Below are positions 8,166 to 16,108 of a DNA stretch of 56,424 nt, in pieces. The stretch spans positions 1-56,424 of the forward strand of contig JAKVKI010000013.1 in assembly GCA_022486585.1 (NCBI GenBank), read 5' to 3'. Made by a program: the position numbers and the translations under genes. Source of the DNA: Megasphaera sp. (GTDB lineage: Bacteria; Bacillota; Negativicutes; Veillonellales; Megasphaeraceae). Within the stretch, counting starts at the first letter, position 1, and the number at the start of each line of letters is the position of its first letter. The notes below the pieces were generated by a model that did no database searches, had not been told where the DNA came from, and saw only the letters and a program-made list of their open reading frames with translations.

Positions 8166-8203
8166 AAATCCGGTCAGATGGGAAACCATGTGACCGGATT
8201 TTT
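8166..8203 (+). terminator. Terminator of hsp20
   Basis: Arms AAATCCGGTCAGATGG (8166-8181) and CCATGTGACCGGATTT (8186-8201) pair around a GAAA tetraloop and run into Ts. Confidence 0.85.
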
Positions 8204-8233
8204 GTCTTCTAGAAGATAAATGAGTAGCGTTAT

Positions 8234-8262
8234 TCGACATGAGAATGGAATGATGATATAAT
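8234..8262 (+). promoter_or_regulatory. Promoter of the deacetylase gene
   Basis: TCGACA (8234-8239), 17-base spacer, perfect TATAAT (8257-8262), 43 bases before the start codon. Confidence 0.6.
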
Positions 8263-8305
8263 CAAAAATACAAAACTAAGGAGAAAAACAAGAGGAGGAT
8301 GGACA

Positions 8306-9172
8306 TTGTTGCATTGTAAAACGTACGCAGTTTTAGTAGGAAAAATCCTTCTGGGCCTCATGGTGCTCTTGGCTGCTGTGTTGATTTTTTGGTACACTGC
8401 GGCAGGTAAATATACATGGACTGGTGTGCCTGTACTGAATTATCATCAGGTAAATGATCGGTTCTATACACCGATTACGACGACGACAGCCAATTTCGAG
8501 GAACAAATGAAATATTTGCATGACCATGGCTATCACTCTATTACACAGGCTCAATTCCAGGATTATATAGAAAATGAAGGACCATTGCCGGATAAACCAG
8601 TTCTGATCACCTTCGATGATGGCTATGAAGATAATTATAGCCAGGCTTGGCCGATTTTAAAGAAATATGATATGACAGCTACTATTTTTCTTGTCACTGG
8701 GTATGTAAGTTATTATCCCTTGTATTTGACCTGGGATGAAGTTAAAGAAATGAATGGAGATCATGTGGAATTCGGCTCACATACAGTGTCCCATATGCCT
8801 CTTATAGATATGGAGCAGCAACGAGTTCGTAGCGAATTGACAGATTCTAAGAAAGCTATTGAAGCAAGGGTGGGTCATACGATTGATTTTTTGGCATATC
8901 CTGAAGGAAAATATAATGATATGGTTGAACAGGAAACTAAGGCCGCTGGCTATGTAGCAGCGTTTACAGTACAGGTGGGTCGAGATCATCCGACTGATGA
9001 TCATTATGCACTAAATCGAGTAGCTATTTTTGAAGGAGGAAATTATAGTTTCCTTCATTTCCGATTCCGCCTTATTATGTCTACACTCTGTAGTTATCTT
9101 TGGCGCAGTCATGCTTACGTAGCGAATACATTAGGACTATCTCGGATTGCAGCCGTGATTCCGCAGCCATAA
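8306..9172 (+). CDS. Polysaccharide deacetylase (NodB fold), membrane-anchored
   Basis: Carbohydrate esterase family 4-type enzyme that removes acetyl groups from a surface polysaccharide or peptidoglycan. Of 288 residues, 10-30 form one hydrophobic segment without an obvious signal peptidase site, so the catalytic domain probably faces outward on an N-terminal anchor. NodB motif 1 is TFDDGYEDN (Asp-Asp pair near residue 100) and motif 2 SHTVSHMPL gives the two metal-binding His residues near 155. The start is TTG at 8306, seven bases after AGGAGG; the nearer ATG at 8299 reads into a stop after six codons. It is co-directional with a VOC gene 24 bases downstream. The sugar substrate cannot be read from sequence. 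Confidence 0.88.
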   Translation: MLHCKTYAVLVGKILLGLMVLLAAVLIFWYTAAGKYTWTGVPVLNYHQVNDRFYTPITTTTANFEEQMKYLHDHGYHSITQAQFQDYIENEGPLPDKPVLITFDDGYEDNYSQAWPILKKYDMTATIFLVTGYVSYYPLYLTWDEVKEMNGDHVEFGSHTVSHMPLIDMEQQRVRSELTDSKKAIEARVGHTIDFLAYPEGKYNDMVEQETKAAGYVAAFTVQVGRDHPTDDHYALNRVAIFEGGNYSFLHFRFRLIMSTLCSYLWRSHAYVANTLGLSRIAAVIPQP

Positions 9173-9196
9173 GAGGTATACGTGGAGGAGATCAAT

Positions 9197-9580
9197 ATGA
9201 AAATAGAGCATATTGCAATGTATGTTAACGATCTAGAAGGTACAAAGAGTTTTTTTGAAAAATATTTTGAGGCGCAGGCAAATGCAAAGTACCATAACAG
9301 TAGAACAGGATTTCAATCTTATTTCTTGTCTTTTGCGGATGGAGCAAGACTAGAAATTATGCATAAACCACAAATGCAGGACCCATCTAAAAGCTTCGTG
9401 CGTACTGGATATATCCATATAGCTATTAGTGTTGGTAGTACTGAAATGGTTGAAATGCTGACCTCTCGAATGCAGAAGGACGGATATGAAGTTATTAGCG
9501 GCCCAAGGAAAACGGGAGATGGATATTATGAAAGTTGCATTGTAGGGATTGAAGGCAATCAAATAGAAATCACAGTTTGA
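9197..9580 (+). CDS. VOC/glyoxalase-fold protein
   Basis: Small metal-dependent vicinal-oxygen-chelate fold protein of 127 residues, the size of a two-module VOC protein such as glyoxalase I or fosfomycin/bleomycin-resistance relatives. The first half has IEHIAMYVNDLEGTKSFFEKY with a candidate metal His. The second half has HIAISVGS and ends in the typical GIEGNQIEITV, with a metal-type Glu. GGAGGAG lies six bases before ATG 9197; an in-frame GTG at 9182 overlaps that site and is rejected. It follows the deacetylase and is closed by its own terminator. The real substrate is not predictable. Confidence 0.8.
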   Translation: MKIEHIAMYVNDLEGTKSFFEKYFEAQANAKYHNSRTGFQSYFLSFADGARLEIMHKPQMQDPSKSFVRTGYIHIAISVGSTEMVEMLTSRMQKDGYEVISGPRKTGDGYYESCIVGIEGNQIEITV

Positions 9581-9589
9581 CCTAAATTC

Positions 9590-9641
9590 AAAATCCCAAT
9601 AAGGAACCAGTGGAATGCTTGATTTCCTTATTGGGATTTTT
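9590..9641 (+). terminator. Terminator of the VOC gene
   Basis: Arms AAAATCCCAATAAGGAA and TTCCTTATTGGGATTTT pair perfectly around a 17-base loop, ending in Ts. Confidence 0.85.
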
Positions 9642-9645
9642 GTAT

Positions 9646-9676
9646 AAAAAAGGCTCATGGCAAAGTGCCATGAGCC
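9646..9676 (-). terminator. Terminator of the tRNA-Gly gene
   Basis: On the minus strand, perfect 11-base arms GGCTCATGGCA/TGCCATGAGCC (9666-9676 with 9652-9662) and a three-base loop are followed by six Ts (9651-9646). It lies 13 bases after the tRNA end. Confidence 0.85.
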
Positions 9677-9689
9677 CAGTGTTTATCTA

Positions 9690-9763
9690 TGGAGCGGATG
9701 AAGGGGATCGAACCCTCGTACCAAGCTTGGGAAGCTTGTATTCTACCACTGAATTACATCCGC
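9690..9763 (-). tRNA. tRNA-Gly (anticodon TCC)
   Basis: A complete cloverleaf of 74 bases can be drawn on the minus strand. The acceptor stem GCGGATG pairs with CATCCGC. The D arm has AGTGGTAGAAT. The anticodon stem CAAGC/GCTTG holds loop TTCCCAA with anticodon TCC. The T arm is GAGGG-TTCGATC-CCCTT. Discriminator T is followed by an encoded CCA. The gene stands alone with its own promoter and terminator. Confidence 0.96.
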
Positions 9764-9781
9764 ATGAATAAGTACTTGATT

Positions 9782-9811
9782 AGTATAGCAGATAGAAGCG
9801 TTGTTTGTAAA
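9782..9811 (-). promoter_or_regulatory. Promoter of tRNA-Gly
   Basis: On the minus strand TTTACA (9806-9811), 18-base spacer, TATACT (9782-9787), about 18 bases before the mature tRNA. Confidence 0.6.
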
Positions 9812-9865
9812 GTACTTAGTCTGTACTTTGTGATAATCGTCTCAAGTTAGGCGTTATTGTAATAC

Positions 9866-9915
9866 AAAGTGTCATATTTGTACAGGAGGAGTATCCTGTA
9901 CAAATATGGCACTTT
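9866..9915. terminator. Long hairpin after the uracil-DNA glycosylase gene
   Basis: Arms 9866-9887 and 9894-9915 pair over 22 bases with a single G-T wobble and a six-base loop. It lies 31 bases beyond the stop of the leftward uracil-DNA glycosylase gene and probably ends that transcript, although the following T tract is weak on either strand. Confidence 0.6.
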
Positions 9916-9946
9916 TAGGCTTAAGCTTTTATAGATAGTCGCAAGA

Positions 9947-10612
9947 CTATTGTTGGATGTGGCGGCTTTTTTGCAGCTCCGCATAGGTTGCTAACAGGTC
10001 TGGCTTTTCTGGACTTTTGAATGTAAAATCAGGCATAGCCTCTTTGGCTTTTTCAGCAGCAGCTTTAAAATCGTAATAAACCTGCCATTTTGATTCAACT
10101 AATTCATGTCCTGTTTGACGCAATAAAAAGGCTGGGTGATAGGTTGGCATGACCGGGATTCCTTCGTACTCGAACCATTTGCCTCGATTATGCATAATAC
10201 TGGCAGTACGACCATAGAAATATTGAAATGCGACTTTACCCAGACAGACGATTACTTTCGGCTGTACTAGTTCGATTTCTTTTACCAGATGAATATTAGC
10301 GCACCGTTTTCCTTCTTCTAACGTTGGGGTGCGATTGTTTTTGGGCCGACATTTGACAATATTAGTTACATAAATATGATCTCGCGTAAGGCCGACGCTC
10401 CATAAGGCTTTATCTAATAGTTTTCCTGACGGTCCGACAAGAGGGACGCCATATTCATCTTCCACACCGCCAGGACCTTCCCCGACGAACATGAGCGGGG
10501 ATGAAGCATCACCGCTGAAACGGACTGGACCCAAGTTGCCTTCATGACGAAGATCACAGGCCTGACAGGCCATGAGACTGTTTAACCAGGCTGACATTTT
10601 TGAATCATTCAT
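9947..10612 (-). CDS. Family 4 uracil-DNA glycosylase, [4Fe-4S] type
   Basis: Removes uracil from DNA as the first step of base-excision repair. The 221-residue protein has the four cysteines of the iron-sulfur cluster at Cys16, Cys19, Cys88 and Cys104, matching the spacing of family 4 enzymes. The active-site loop GEGPGGVED is at residues 44-52 and the DNA-binding motif HPAFLLRQ lies near residue 150. The ATG at 10612 overlaps the stop of ybaK, with GGAAGGA upstream, so the two are cotranscribed and coupled. The pairing with a tRNA-proofreading enzyme gives no clear shared pathway beyond quality control. Confidence 0.92.
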   Translation of the reverse strand: MNDSKMSAWLNSLMACQACDLRHEGNLGPVRFSGDASSPLMFVGEGPGGVEDEYGVPLVGPSGKLLDKALWSVGLTRDHIYVTNIVKCRPKNNRTPTLEEGKRCANIHLVKEIELVQPKVIVCLGKVAFQYFYGRTASIMHNRGKWFEYEGIPVMPTYHPAFLLRQTGHELVESKWQVYYDFKAAAEKAKEAMPDFTFKSPEKPDLLATYAELQKSRHIQQ

Positions 10613-11121
10613 CGTATTCTTCCTTCCGTCAGGACGATGTCCTTCATTGTTAAATCATGGAATGCTGCGCCAATTAAGGCGGCAACGGCATCTGGTGCTA
10701 CGAGGACTTGCTGACCTCGCTGGCCGGCACTAATGCTGATTGCAGCATAATTTTGAGCGGATTCATCAATGCAGGTAGGAAATTGTTTTTTCATACCAAT
10801 AGGGGAACAACCGCCGCGGATATATCCTGTCAGGCCAGGCAGGTCCTTGACATGGAGCAGGTGCAAGCTCTTATTGCCACTGCAGGCGGCGGCTTTTTTT
10901 AAATCGAGTTCTTTGTCGCTGGGAATACAGAATACGACAATGCCCGTCTTATTTCCCTGACCGACAAGGGTTTTAAAGACTTGCTCCGGATCCATTCCCA
11001 ATTCGGCTGCAGCGTGGACACCAGATAAATCATCTTCGGAATAATTGTAAGCTTTCGTTGTATATGGTATTTTTTGTTTATCTAAAATGCGCATGACATT
11101 TGTTTTTTTAATTTTTGCCAT
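10609..11121 (-). CDS. ybaK: Cys-tRNA(Pro) deacylase, YbaK/EbsC family
   Basis: Trans-editing enzyme that hydrolyses mischarged aminoacyl-tRNA, in this subfamily Cys-tRNA(Pro). The product has 170 residues, normal for YbaK. Family blocks seen are KTLVGQG, DKELDLKKAA with its conserved Lys, and YIRGGCSPIGMKK, where the conserved GG.SP.G loop lines the pocket. The start at 11121 is chosen because AAGGAAG lies just upstream; an in-frame extension to 11184 has no such site and would run over the -10 box. It is first in a two-gene operon with the uracil-DNA glycosylase and divergent from the nitrilase gene. Confidence 0.92.
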   Translation of the reverse strand: MAKIKKTNVMRILDKQKIPYTTKAYNYSEDDLSGVHAAAELGMDPEQVFKTLVGQGNKTGIVVFCIPSDKELDLKKAAACSGNKSLHLLHVKDLPGLTGYIRGGCSPIGMKKQFPTCIDESAQNYAAISISAGQRGQQVLVAPDAVAALIGAAFHDLTMKDIVLTEGRIR

Positions 11122-11155
11122 TACATTCACTTCCTTACTGTATAGCGTTATTCTT

Positions 11156-11184
11156 ACTATACCAATATATGCAGGCTTTTTCAA
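11156..11184 (-). promoter_or_regulatory. Promoter of ybaK-udg
   Basis: Minus strand TTGAAA (11179-11184), 17-base spacer, TATAGT (11156-11161). Its -35 box is separated by one base from the -35 box of the divergent promoter. Confidence 0.65.
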
Positions 11185-11185
11185 G

Positions 11186-11214
11186 TTGTATTTCTAATAC
11201 AACTCTTTTATAAT
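11186..11214 (+). promoter_or_regulatory. Promoter of the nitrilase-AEC-M20 operon
   Basis: TTGTAT (11186-11191), 17-base spacer, perfect TATAAT (11209-11214), 56 bases before the nitrilase ATG. Confidence 0.65.
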
Positions 11215-11269
11215 GATAGTAATGTGAGAACTATATGATGATATGGATTAGAGAAAGAAGGGAATATAT

Positions 11270-12052
11270 ATGCGAATTTCAGCGATTCAATTTGCAATTA
11301 CTCTTGGCGATGCAGAGGCCAATTACAATGCGGTTGAAACATATATTTGTAAAGCCGCTAAGGAAAACGCGGATATTATTGTGTTGCCGGAAATGTGGAA
11401 TATTTCATTTTATCCGGATAATGTGAGACAATTGGCAGATACAGAGGGGGTACGGACGAAAGCATTTTTATCCCGACTGGCTAAGAAGCTGCAGGTCAAT
11501 ATTGTTGGCGGATCTGTAGCTGATTATCGCGAGGGAAATGTATATAATACAACGTATATTGTCAATAGAGAGGGAGAGCTCGTAGCCTCTTATGATAAAG
11601 CACATTTATTTACGCCGGGAAAAGAAGATACTGTATTTACACCGGGAGATAGGATAAATGCTTTTATGCTGGATGATATTCCTATGGCATCTATTATTTG
11701 TTATGATCTTCGGTTTTGTGAATGGGTACGCATGGCAGCCCTTACAGGGGCGCAGATGATTTTTGTTCCTGCAGCTTGGCCGAATCCACGGTGCAGTCAT
11801 TGGCAGATTTTGAATCGAGCCAGAGCTATTGAAAATCAGTGTTTTGTTACAGCTGTCAATAGTTGCGGTGATGCAGGACACCTGCATTTTAGTGGCCATT
11901 CTATGATCATTGATCCGTGGGGTGAAGTGCTGGCCCAAGGGCAAGACACGGCGCAGATTATAACAGCTGATGTTGATTTTTCTGATGTTGCCAAGATTCG
12001 TAATAAAATTAATGCGTTTAAAGATCGCAGGCCTTGTATATATGATCTGTAA
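11270..12052 (+). CDS. Carbon-nitrogen hydrolase (nitrilase superfamily; omega-amidase-like)
   Basis: Cytoplasmic amidase-type enzyme of 260 residues. The catalytic triad is plain: Glu41 in VLPEMW, Lys110 in YDKAHLF, and Cys144 in IICYDLRF. The sequence around the triad and the ending INAFKDRRPCIYDL fit the omega-amidase/YafV-like branch, which hydrolyses 2-oxoglutaramate or 2-oxosuccinamate to the oxo acid and ammonia. GAAGGGAA precedes the ATG. It leads an operon with a carrier of the AEC family (15 bases downstream) and an M20 amidohydrolase, suggesting uptake and deamidation or deacylation of an amide compound. The exact substrate is inference. Confidence 0.88.
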   Translation: MRISAIQFAITLGDAEANYNAVETYICKAAKENADIIVLPEMWNISFYPDNVRQLADTEGVRTKAFLSRLAKKLQVNIVGGSVADYREGNVYNTTYIVNREGELVASYDKAHLFTPGKEDTVFTPGDRINAFMLDDIPMASIICYDLRFCEWVRMAALTGAQMIFVPAAWPNPRCSHWQILNRARAIENQCFVTAVNSCGDAGHLHFSGHSMIIDPWGEVLAQGQDTAQIITADVDFSDVAKIRNKINAFKDRRPCIYDL

Positions 12053-12067
12053 AAGGAGGAACGGTGT

Positions 12068-13015
12068 ATGCTAGGTGTGTTGCATGGCCTGCAAGGTATT
12101 TTTGAGGTATTGTTTATTATTGGTATAGGGTATTTGTTATCAGTAAAAGGCTGGTTTGGGTCTGACACGAGTGCTATTTTCACTAAGTTGGTTATGAAGG
12201 TTGCTTTGCCCCTTTATATGTTATGCCAAATAGAAAAAGATTTTACGCACGATTCGCTGTTACAGATTGCACCGGACTTAATATTGCCATTTGCGTCTAT
12301 TATATTAGCCTATGTAATAGGACGTATTGCTGTTAAACTGCTTCGAATCCGCCGGGATCGGCAAGGCGTTTTTGTGACCTGCTTTTTTATATCGAATACG
12401 ATATTCATTGGTTTGCCTGTTAATTTGGCACTGTTTGGTACGTTGAGTGTGCCAGCAGTTATGCTCTATTATATGGCCAATACGACGATGTTTTGGACAC
12501 TAGGGATTTATCATATTGTAAATGATAGTATGGGTGATGCAGGACATATGCCGCTTTTTTCGTTACAAACGATTAAAAAAATATTTTCACCGCCGTTATT
12601 AGGGTTCCTGGGGGGACTGTGCCTGGTCATGGCAAATATTACATTGCCAGAGTTTTTGTTAACATCATTTCAATATGTTGGTAATTTGGCGACGCCATTG
12701 TCACTTATGGTTATTGGCATGGAAATGAGCACAATTTCCTTTGCATCAGTTCGTTGGGATCGAGATATAATTGGTGCGCTTGTTGGTCGCTTTATTATCT
12801 GTCCGGCCTGTGTTTTGGCGTTACTTCCGTTTATTCCGGTAACGCCTTTATCGGGACAGGTGTTTACTATGCAGGCAAGTATGCCCGCTATGACGCAAAT
12901 GACAGTTGTTGCAAAATCAGTAGGGGCAGATGTGAAATATTCAACGGAAGTCAGCTTTATTTCAGTGATTCTCGGTATACTTATTATACCATTGTACATG
13001 TTCATTATTGAGTAA
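12068..13015 (+). CDS. AEC family transporter (auxin efflux carrier-like)
   Basis: Membrane carrier of 315 residues with about ten hydrophobic segments in the two-bundle AEC layout. Family features include the early segment GIGYLLSVKGWF, the central CFFISNTIFIGLPVNLALFG with its conserved Asn-Pro-like kink region, and the second-half stretch MQASMPAMTQMTVVAK near the C-terminus. Bacterial members carry malate, other dicarboxylates or amino-acid-like anions. AAGGAGGA precedes ATG 12068. Its position between a nitrilase-type amidase and an M20 hydrolase suggests that it supplies or exports their substrate or product. Confidence 0.85.
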   Translation: MLGVLHGLQGIFEVLFIIGIGYLLSVKGWFGSDTSAIFTKLVMKVALPLYMLCQIEKDFTHDSLLQIAPDLILPFASIILAYVIGRIAVKLLRIRRDRQGVFVTCFFISNTIFIGLPVNLALFGTLSVPAVMLYYMANTTMFWTLGIYHIVNDSMGDAGHMPLFSLQTIKKIFSPPLLGFLGGLCLVMANITLPEFLLTSFQYVGNLATPLSLMVIGMEMSTISFASVRWDRDIIGALVGRFIICPACVLALLPFIPVTPLSGQVFTMQASMPAMTQMTVVAKSVGADVKYSTEVSFISVILGILIIPLYMFIIE

Positions 13016-13070
13016 CAGACCGTCATTACTGAAAGATCCATTTGGTGACGGATATGTAGGAGGTTTTATA

Positions 13071-14237
13071 ATGTCTTTGATAGATACATTTTTGAATGCG
13101 TTGCGTGAGTATGCTCCTCAGGCATTTCAACTAAATTACCAAATTGCGAATGATCCAGAACTATCCGGTGAAGAGTATAATGCTTGTGCAGCCTATGTAA
13201 GAGCCTGCCAGTCCCTGGGTATGGAAGTAGAAGAGAATTTCACCAATCAGCCAACGGCTTTTCGTGCAGTAGTACGTCATGTAAAGGATCCTGTTTTAAG
13301 GGTGGCTCTTTTAGCGGAATATGATGCATTACCTGATGTAGGGCATGGGTGTGGCCATTCGGCGAATGGGGCAATGAGTCTTTTGGCAGCGGCAGCTTGT
13401 AGAAGGATGACAGATTTGCCTGTGGACATTGATCTCATTGGTACACCTGATGAAGAATTACGAGGCGGTAAAGTGGCTATGTGTGAACAAGGCGTGTTCA
13501 CAGCGTATGACTTAGCATTGATGGTTCATGTGTCTGCCAATGAAACGACTGCTAATTCTCATTTCTTGGCGTTGGATGATTATCGTATCCGTTTCCATGG
13601 ACAGACGGCTCATGCAGCGAGTGAGCCTTGGCAGGGACGCAATGCTTTGAATGGGGCAACGTTGGCACTTCATGCCATTGACATGATGCGGCAACATGTT
13701 CGTCCGGAAACGCGTATTGGCAGCTACATTGTCAATGGGGGTTCAGCGTCTAACGTTATTCCGGATTATGCTGAAATTGAATGTTGTATCCGCCATACAG
13801 AACGACCTTATTTGGATGAAGTAGTACATAAGGTCATGAATTGTTTTAAAGGAGCAGCCATAGCGACAGAGACGACGTATGATGTTGAGCAGATGGGACA
13901 TAAGTATGATAATCTGCTTTGGAATGATACAGCGACAGCTGTAACGGAATCAGTTTTGCGAGATATGGGGATTCCGTATACGGCTCCTGACGGGTGCGGC
14001 AGTTCTGATATTGGCAATGTAAGTCATCAATGTCCGGCAGTCCACGTTCATTTAGCGATGGGGACAACGTATTATCCAGGGCACTCGACGTATATTGCGG
14101 ACATGGTCAAGCGTAAGAGTATAGAGCCGATTATTATGCAAGGTGCTGAAATTATGGGGCGGGTCATATTGAAATTAAGGGAAAATGATACGGCCCGGCA
14201 GGCAATGAAAGAGGAATTTTGTAAAACAGAAAAATGA
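13071..14237 (+). CDS. M20 family metallo-amidohydrolase (aminoacylase/peptidase-like)
   Basis: Zinc-dependent hydrolase of about 388 residues that cleaves N-acyl amino acids or small peptides, in the M20D group. Metal and catalytic motifs are ALLAEYDALPDVGHGCGHSA (metal His and Asp with the GHGCGH signature), GTPDEELRGGK (catalytic and metal Glu), and the dimerization-domain motif GQTAHAASEPWQGRNAL. A late GHSTYIADM supplies the last metal ligand. GTAGGAGG lies seven bases before ATG 13071; an in-frame extension from 13008 would overlap the transporter gene and lacks a binding site. Last gene of the nitrilase operon; converges on gdhA. Confidence 0.9.
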   Translation: MSLIDTFLNALREYAPQAFQLNYQIANDPELSGEEYNACAAYVRACQSLGMEVEENFTNQPTAFRAVVRHVKDPVLRVALLAEYDALPDVGHGCGHSANGAMSLLAAAACRRMTDLPVDIDLIGTPDEELRGGKVAMCEQGVFTAYDLALMVHVSANETTANSHFLALDDYRIRFHGQTAHAASEPWQGRNALNGATLALHAIDMMRQHVRPETRIGSYIVNGGSASNVIPDYAEIECCIRHTERPYLDEVVHKVMNCFKGAAIATETTYDVEQMGHKYDNLLWNDTATAVTESVLRDMGIPYTAPDGCGSSDIGNVSHQCPAVHVHLAMGTTYYPGHSTYIADMVKRKSIEPIIMQGAEIMGRVILKLRENDTARQAMKEEFCKTEK

Positions 14238-14257
14238 TGTTTTTGTTATAAGACAAT

Positions 14258-14321
14258 AAAAAAAGGTACATCCTGATAAGTCATTAGGATGTACCTTCAT
14301 TATCAGGAGTACCTTTTTTTT
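14258..14321. terminator. Nested bidirectional terminator between the M20 gene and gdhA
   Basis: AAGGTACATCCT (14263-14274) can pair with AGGATGTACCTT (14286-14297). The same left segment, extended on both sides, can also pair with TTATCAGGAGTACC plus the T run ending at 14320. These two structures exclude each other. A runs on the left and T runs on the right serve both strands. Confidence 0.75.
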
Positions 14322-14362
14322 ATATACCTATGAAATCATAGGCAGTTGTGGGTGATTATGTA

Positions 14363-15712
14363 TTAGAATACGCCCTGTGCCAGCATAGCATCAGCAACGC
14401 GTTCGAAACCAGCGATGTTAGCACCAGCAACGAGGTTGTAGCCTAAGCCATTGCGAGCAGAAGCTTCTTTGCAGTTCGTGTAAATCGTATTCATGATCTG
14501 ATGGAGTTGTTTATCAACTTCTTCAGCAGTCCAAACGAGTCGTTCACTGTTTTGTGCCATTTCAAGTGCTGATGTAGCAACACCGCCGGCATTAACTGCT
14601 TTGGACGGAGCTACGATCATGTCTTTCTGGCTGTTCAGGAACTGTAATGCATCATTGGTCGTCGGCATATTGGCAACTTCGATGTAGTAACGGACGTGGT
14701 TAGCAACGATTTCTTTTGCTTCTTCCATGTGAACGTCGTTCTGCATAGCAGACGGCATAATGATATCAACTTTCTGACCCCAAGGTTTTTTGCCAGGGAA
14801 GAATTGTACGCCGAATTTATCAGCGTAATCTTGTACACGGTTACGGCCGCTATCACGCATTTCGAGCATATAGTTGATCTTTTCTTCTGTTACGACACCA
14901 TCGGGATCGTAAATATAGCCATCCGGACCGGACAACGTAACAACTTTAGCACCGAGTTCAGCCGCTTTTTTGCAGATGCCCCAGCATACGTTACCAAAGC
15001 CAGCAGCTGCGATTGTTTTGCCTTTAATATCCTGGCCGTCATCTTTCAAGACGTTTTCAAGATAATATACAGCGCCGTAGCCTGTTGCTTCCGGACGAAT
15101 GCGGGAACCGCCGTAGCTGAAGCCTTTGCCTGTGAGGACGCCGTTTTCAAAGCAGCCTTTCAAGCGACGATATTCACCAAAGAGGAAACCGATTTCACGG
15201 CCGCCAACGCCCATATCACCAGCCGGTACGTCGATATCAGGACCGATATAACGATACAAGGCCTGCATGAAGCTTTGGCAGAAGCGCATGATTTCAGCAT
15301 CGGATTTGCCTGTCGGATCAAAGTCAGAACCGCCTTTAGCACCGCCAATAGGAAGGCCGGTCAATGCGTTTTTGAAGATCTGTTCGAAGCCTAAGAATTT
15401 AATGATGCCGGAGTATACGTTCTTCTGGAAACGAAGTCCGCCTTTATATGGCCCAATAGCGCCATTAAACTGGAAGCGGTAGCCTGTGTTCGTATGATAT
15501 TCCCCTTTATCATCCTGCCAAACTACACGGAATGTAAACTGACGTTCCGGTTCAACCAATCGATTCAGTAAATCGAATTTTTCGTATTCCGGATGTTTTT
15601 CTACAACCGGTTCCAACGAAGTCAATACTTCTTCGACGGTCTGAACGAATTCTGGTTCATTTGCATGTTTCGTTTTCACGTTTTCAATTACAGATGCAAG
15701 ATACTTATTCAT
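14363..15712 (-). CDS. gdhA: Glutamate dehydrogenase, NADP-type hexamer
   Basis: Interconverts 2-oxoglutarate plus ammonia and glutamate; 449 residues, the length of the bacterial small hexameric class. Substrate-binding Lys90 is in GPYKGGLRF and catalytic Lys126 in PIGGAKGGSDFDP. The catalytic-Asp loop is DVPAGDMGVGGREI, followed by the Rossmann stretch AAAGFGNVCWG for the nucleotide. The overall sequence follows NADP-dependent GdhA of E. coli and clostridia. ATG 15712 is chosen because AGGTGA lies seven bases upstream; a TTG two codons earlier is less well placed. It is monocistronic and may supply or remove ammonia made by the convergent amidase operon. Confidence 0.96.
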   Translation of the reverse strand: MNKYLASVIENVKTKHANEPEFVQTVEEVLTSLEPVVEKHPEYEKFDLLNRLVEPERQFTFRVVWQDDKGEYHTNTGYRFQFNGAIGPYKGGLRFQKNVYSGIIKFLGFEQIFKNALTGLPIGGAKGGSDFDPTGKSDAEIMRFCQSFMQALYRYIGPDIDVPAGDMGVGGREIGFLFGEYRRLKGCFENGVLTGKGFSYGGSRIRPEATGYGAVYYLENVLKDDGQDIKGKTIAAAGFGNVCWGICKKAAELGAKVVTLSGPDGYIYDPDGVVTEEKINYMLEMRDSGRNRVQDYADKFGVQFFPGKKPWGQKVDIIMPSAMQNDVHMEEAKEIVANHVRYYIEVANMPTTNDALQFLNSQKDMIVAPSKAVNAGGVATSALEMAQNSERLVWTAEEVDKQLHQIMNTIYTNCKEASARNGLGYNLVAGANIAGFERVADAMLAQGVF

Positions 15713-15767
15713 TACCAATCACCTCATTAAAAATTTTTGAATACCCAGAACTGCTTTCTGTACTCAC

Positions 15768-15795
15768 ATCATAACATCTTTTTTCTTGTTTGCAA
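15768..15795 (-). promoter_or_regulatory. Promoter of gdhA
   Basis: Minus strand TTGCAA (15790-15795), 16-base spacer, TATGAT (15768-15773), about 55 bases before the ATG. Confidence 0.5.
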
Positions 15796-16108
15796 ATAAC
15801 GTATTTTGAAAATTTATTTTATGTATAGAAAGAAAGTATTAACAATTAGTGTATGCCCGTTAAAAATAAAGGCTACACACAAAATGACGCAAGAAAATTA
15901 AACGATTGAATTGCAATATTCCTAATATTTATTTGACACATCCAAAATACGCATAATTAGAAAATAAGTATATCGTTTTGAAATCTTTAACATGCTGCCA
16001 AGAGATAGAAGCCGCGTTTTTTCTCTAGTCATCATAATAAATAAAGTGTACAATAGAAACATCAAGGAGAGTGTTCTGCATACTATAAAAGAAAAGAGGT
16101 ATATATAC
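15796..16108. other. Intergenic region between divergent gdhA and fbp
   Basis: AT-rich, no gene seen. Near fbp there is a TACAAT -10-like box (16049-16054) with a poor -35 (TAGTCA, 16026-16031), about 55 bases before the start codon. A perfect TTGACA occurs at 15935-15940 without a good -10 partner. Open frames running from this region into fbp lack ribosome binding sites. Confidence 0.4.

Noticed and set aside
9182-9580. VOC protein as an antibiotic-resistance enzyme
   Set aside because: Only the general fold is visible; nothing marks fosfomycin or bleomycin specificity.
14696-15394. Plus-strand open frame of 232 codons opposite gdhA
   Set aside because: Shadow of the gdhA codon pattern; no binding site or recognisable domain.
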